Assembly (NCBI GenBank): GCA_027489475.1
Contig: JAIXZQ010000390.1
Coordinates: 1 to 8,281, forward strand
Direction: 5' to 3'
DNA from: Methylophilus sp.
GTDB taxonomy: Bacteria; Pseudomonadota; Gammaproteobacteria; Burkholderiales; Methylophilaceae
DNA: 8,281 nucleotides
The notes under the pieces are model-generated. The model did not search any database. It was not told the origin of the DNA and saw only the letters and a program-made list of their open reading frames with translations. The position numbers and the translations under genes are program-made. This document shows, piece by piece, positions 6,338 to 8,281 of this stretch. Each line of letters starts with the position of its first letter. Within the stretch, counting starts at the first letter, position 1.

Positions 6338-6354
6338 ACAGGGGACTCCCCTGT
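6338..6354. repeat. Perfect inverted repeat in the pilB leader
   Basis: ACAGGGGA and TCCCCTGT flank a single central C, a perfect 8-bp-arm palindrome. As RNA it gives a 7-bp GC-rich stem with loop ACU. It lies 35 bases before the pilB ATG and has no T-run after it, so it is not a standard terminator. It may be a protein-binding site or a leader hairpin affecting pilB translation, whose own ribosome-binding site is poor. Confidence 0.6.
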
Positions 6355-6389
6355 CAAATGAGGTAAGTAACGCTCACTGACATACAGGT

Positions 6390-8111
6390 ATGGCAACGTT
6401 GGAATCCAATAAAACTTTAGGCGGCATGGCGCGCATGCTGGTGCAATCTTCTCGCTTGAGCGAAGAAGAGGCGCTCGCGTTGATGGAAAAAGCGCGTGCA
6501 CAAAAAGTCAGTTTTTTAAATGCGATTCTGGCGCAAAAAAAACTGTCAGCACGTGAGATTGCACAAACCGCTTCTGACGCTTTTGGCTTTCCTTATTTTG
6601 ATCTCGATGCCTTACAACAAGAAGCCTTACCTGACAAAAGTATAGACATTAAGCTGATGCAGTCTCATCGCGTGCTGTTAATTCAGCAAAAAGCCAATGT
6701 TGCTTATATTGCCATTTCTGACCCAACCAACCTGCATTCTCTCGATACCATACAGTTTCAGATGGGCGCGACACTGTTCCCCATCGTGGTGGAAGACGAC
6801 AAGTTAGGTAAATGGATAGACCGTATTGTTGAGGCCAAAGACACCAGCATGTCGGCGCTGAATGCGGGCCATGATGAATTTGATCTGGGTCTGGAAGACC
6901 CGAGTGAAGAGCCTGACATCGAGGCCATGCAAGAAGTCGATGATGCCCCTGTCGTCAAGTTCTTGCAGAAAATCTTGATGGATGCCATCAACATGGGGGC
7001 GTCAGACTTGCATTTTGAGCCCTACGAAAAGTTTTACCGCATTCGTTTTCGGGTAGACGGCGTATTGCGCGATATTGCCCAGCCCCCGTTGGCGATTAAA
7101 GAAAAACTGGCTTCGCGCATCAAGGTCATCTCTAACTTAGATATTTCTGAAAAACGCATTCCACAAGATGGCCGCATGAAACTCATCTTGTCTAAAACGC
7201 GCGCCATTGATTTTCGCGTCAGCACCTTGCCACTGATTCATGGCGAAAAAATCGTCATGCGTATTTTAGACCCGACCAGTGCCAGTCTAGGCATTGAAGC
7301 GCTGGGCTATGAACCCAAACAACAAGAGGCGTTGCTCAAAGCCATCCATCGACCGTATGGGTTGGTGCTGGTCACCGGTCCTACAGGTTCTGGTAAGACG
7401 GTGTCTTTATATACGTGTCTAAATCTATTGAACAACCCCGGCGTGAATATTTCCACTGCCGAAGATCCTGCCGAGATTCCGCTGGCGGGCATCAACCAGG
7501 TCAACGTCAACGACAAACAAGGCCTGACGTTTGCCGCAGCCCTGAAGTCGTTTTTACGGCAAGATCCTGACATCATCATGATTGGTGAGATTCGTGACTT
7601 AGAAACCGCAGACATGGCGATTAAAGCCGCGTCTACCGGCCACATGGTGTTATCAACCTTGCATACCAATGATGCGCCGAGCACGCTATCTCGCTTATTG
7701 AACATGGGGGTTGCACCCTTTAATATTGCCTCTGCGGTAACCTTAATCACGGCACAACGGTTGGCGAGACGCTTGTGTACGCACTGCAAAGTGCCTATGC
7801 GTGTGCCAGACGAAGCCTTGCTCAAAGTCGGCTTTACCGCAGAAGATTTGGACGGTAGCTGGCAATTGTATGGCGCCAAAGAGGGCGGTTGCGAACACTG
7901 TAATAATGGCTATAAAGGGCGCGTAGGCATATACCAAGTGATGCCCGTCACCGAGGCCATGGCGCGCATCATCATGCAACAAGGCAATGCCATGGATATC
8001 GCGGCACAAGCCAAACGTGAGGGCGTCAAAGACCTGCGCGAATCGGGTCTGCTTAAGGTCAAACAAGGGCTGACCTCAATAGAAGAAGTCGAGGCAGTGA
8101 CCAATGAATAA
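6390..8111 (+). CDS. pilB: Type IV pilus assembly ATPase PilB
   Basis: This 573-residue GspE/PilB-family hexameric ATPase sits at the cytoplasmic base of the type IV pilus machine and powers pilin polymerisation. An N-terminal MshEN/T2SSE-N-like domain covers roughly 20-150, followed by an acidic linker (about 163-185). The catalytic part has the SDLHFEPYEK block (205-214), Walker A GPTGSGKT (330-337), Asp box AEDPAEI (357-363), Walker B IIMIGEIRD (395-403) and His box TGHMVLSTLHTND (416-428). Two CxxC pairs, Cys463/466 and Cys501/504, form the zinc site typical of extension ATPases and usually absent from the retraction ATPase PilT. ATG 6390 (MATLESNKTLGGMARMLVQ) matches the PilB N-terminus, though the only ribosome-binding-like bases (AGG) are just one base before it. 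pilC follows 37 bp downstream in the same direction, so an operon is likely. Confidence 0.97.
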   Translation: MATLESNKTLGGMARMLVQSSRLSEEEALALMEKARAQKVSFLNAILAQKKLSAREIAQTASDAFGFPYFDLDALQQEALPDKSIDIKLMQSHRVLLIQQKANVAYIAISDPTNLHSLDTIQFQMGATLFPIVVEDDKLGKWIDRIVEAKDTSMSALNAGHDEFDLGLEDPSEEPDIEAMQEVDDAPVVKFLQKILMDAINMGASDLHFEPYEKFYRIRFRVDGVLRDIAQPPLAIKEKLASRIKVISNLDISEKRIPQDGRMKLILSKTRAIDFRVSTLPLIHGEKIVMRILDPTSASLGIEALGYEPKQQEALLKAIHRPYGLVLVTGPTGSGKTVSLYTCLNLLNNPGVNISTAEDPAEIPLAGINQVNVNDKQGLTFAAALKSFLRQDPDIIMIGEIRDLETADMAIKAASTGHMVLSTLHTNDAPSTLSRLLNMGVAPFNIASAVTLITAQRLARRLCTHCKVPMRVPDEALLKVGFTAEDLDGSWQLYGAKEGGCEHCNNGYKGRVGIYQVMPVTEAMARIIMQQGNAMDIAAQAKREGVKDLRESGLLKVKQGLTSIEEVEAVTNE

Positions 8112-8148
8112 GTCTGACAATCAATAACCATCAGCTAAAGACGAGACT

Positions 8149-8281
8149 ATGGCGACGGCTAACGCAAAACAATCAGTGTATCTATGGGAAGGCAAAGACC
8201 GAAAAGGCAAGCTGGTCAAAGGCGAAATGCGCGCCAATGGCGAAGCCGTGGTCAATGCCACCTTGCGTAGACAAGGCATCA
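8149..8281 (+). CDS. pilC: Type IV pilus inner-membrane platform protein PilC, N-terminal part
   Basis: The frame opens with ATG 8149 and stays open for 44 codons to the window edge. The visible residues (MATANAKQSVYLWEGKDRKG, then KGEMRANGEAVVNATLRRQGI) match the start of betaproteobacterial PilC/GspF platform proteins, which anchor the PilB motor in the inner membrane. The transmembrane segments lie beyond the window. Only a weak purine-rich stretch (AAAGACGAG, about 8137-8145) precedes the start. Its position directly after pilB is the usual pilB-pilC order, probably followed by pilD outside the window. Confidence 0.92.
   Translation, partial: MATANAKQSVYLWEGKDRKGKLVKGEMRANGEAVVNATLRRQGI

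Noticed and set aside
6534..6541. A8 run in pilB as a slippage site
   Set aside because: Eight A's in an AAA-rich lysine context is common in moderate-GC genomes; too short to argue for phase variation.
7307..7879. 190-codon open frame on the minus strand inside pilB
   Set aside because: Antisense to the conserved PilB catalytic core, with a serine- and alanine-rich translation typical of a shadow frame.
1..8281. tRNA, rRNA, CRISPR, insertion sequence or prophage features
   Set aside because: No cloverleaf-like segments, regularly spaced repeats, transposase-like or phage-like proteins were seen on either strand.

Overview
This window looks like chromosomal DNA of a betaproteobacterium. The PilB, PilC, cold-shock and lipid A/LPS proteins all have a betaproteobacterial character. 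I would guess the Methylophilaceae (Methylophilus, Methylotenera or Methylobacillus type methylotrophs), but that placement is an inference from protein style and not proven by any single marker. Base composition is moderate and fairly even. I see no tRNA, rRNA, CRISPR array, insertion sequence or prophage gene.

Left part, positions 1-3115: an envelope (LPS) cluster. Three genes on the minus strand read leftwards: a lipopolysaccharide-kinase-like protein (2114-1362), a family 9 (heptosyltransferase-type) glycosyltransferase (1336-371), and a second kinase-like protein that starts at 374 with a 4-base ATGA overlap and runs off the left edge. Divergent from them, across 128 bp holding AT-rich promoter-like sequence and an inverted repeat, is a lipid A late acyltransferase of the LpxL/HtrB family (2243-3115). 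Together these would add core sugars, phosphorylate the core and acylate lipid A. The acyltransferase carries an uninterrupted run of 15 A inside its coding sequence, a candidate slippage (phase-variation) site.

Middle part, 3152-5661: on the minus strand a class I glutamine amidotransferase-like protein overlaps by 23 bp the end of an RluE-type 23S rRNA pseudouridine synthase. This synthase starts only 10 bp away from the divergent isocitrate dehydrogenase gene (icd, 4423-5661), so each gene's promoter must lie inside the other's coding sequence or very close to it. The Icd has the usual catalytic residues, but four of the five positions that set NADP preference in E. coli Icd are changed, three of them to residues associated with NAD use.

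Right part, 5662-8281: icd and the oppositely oriented cold-shock gene (5987-5784) share a bidirectional hairpin terminator at 5735-5761. The 402-bp gap 5988-6389 contains a good sigma-70 promoter and a leader of about 125 nt for the cold-shock gene. It also holds a weaker promoter candidate and a perfect 8-bp-arm inverted repeat in front of pilB. The type IV pilus genes pilB (assembly ATPase, complete) and pilC (inner-membrane platform protein, first 44 codons) then run off the right edge.

Most of the window is recognisable housekeeping and envelope biology. I do not see a wholly new system. The points most worth checking are the A15 tract in the acyltransferase, the mixed coenzyme pocket of Icd, and the two divergent kinase-like LPS proteins around the glycosyltransferase.
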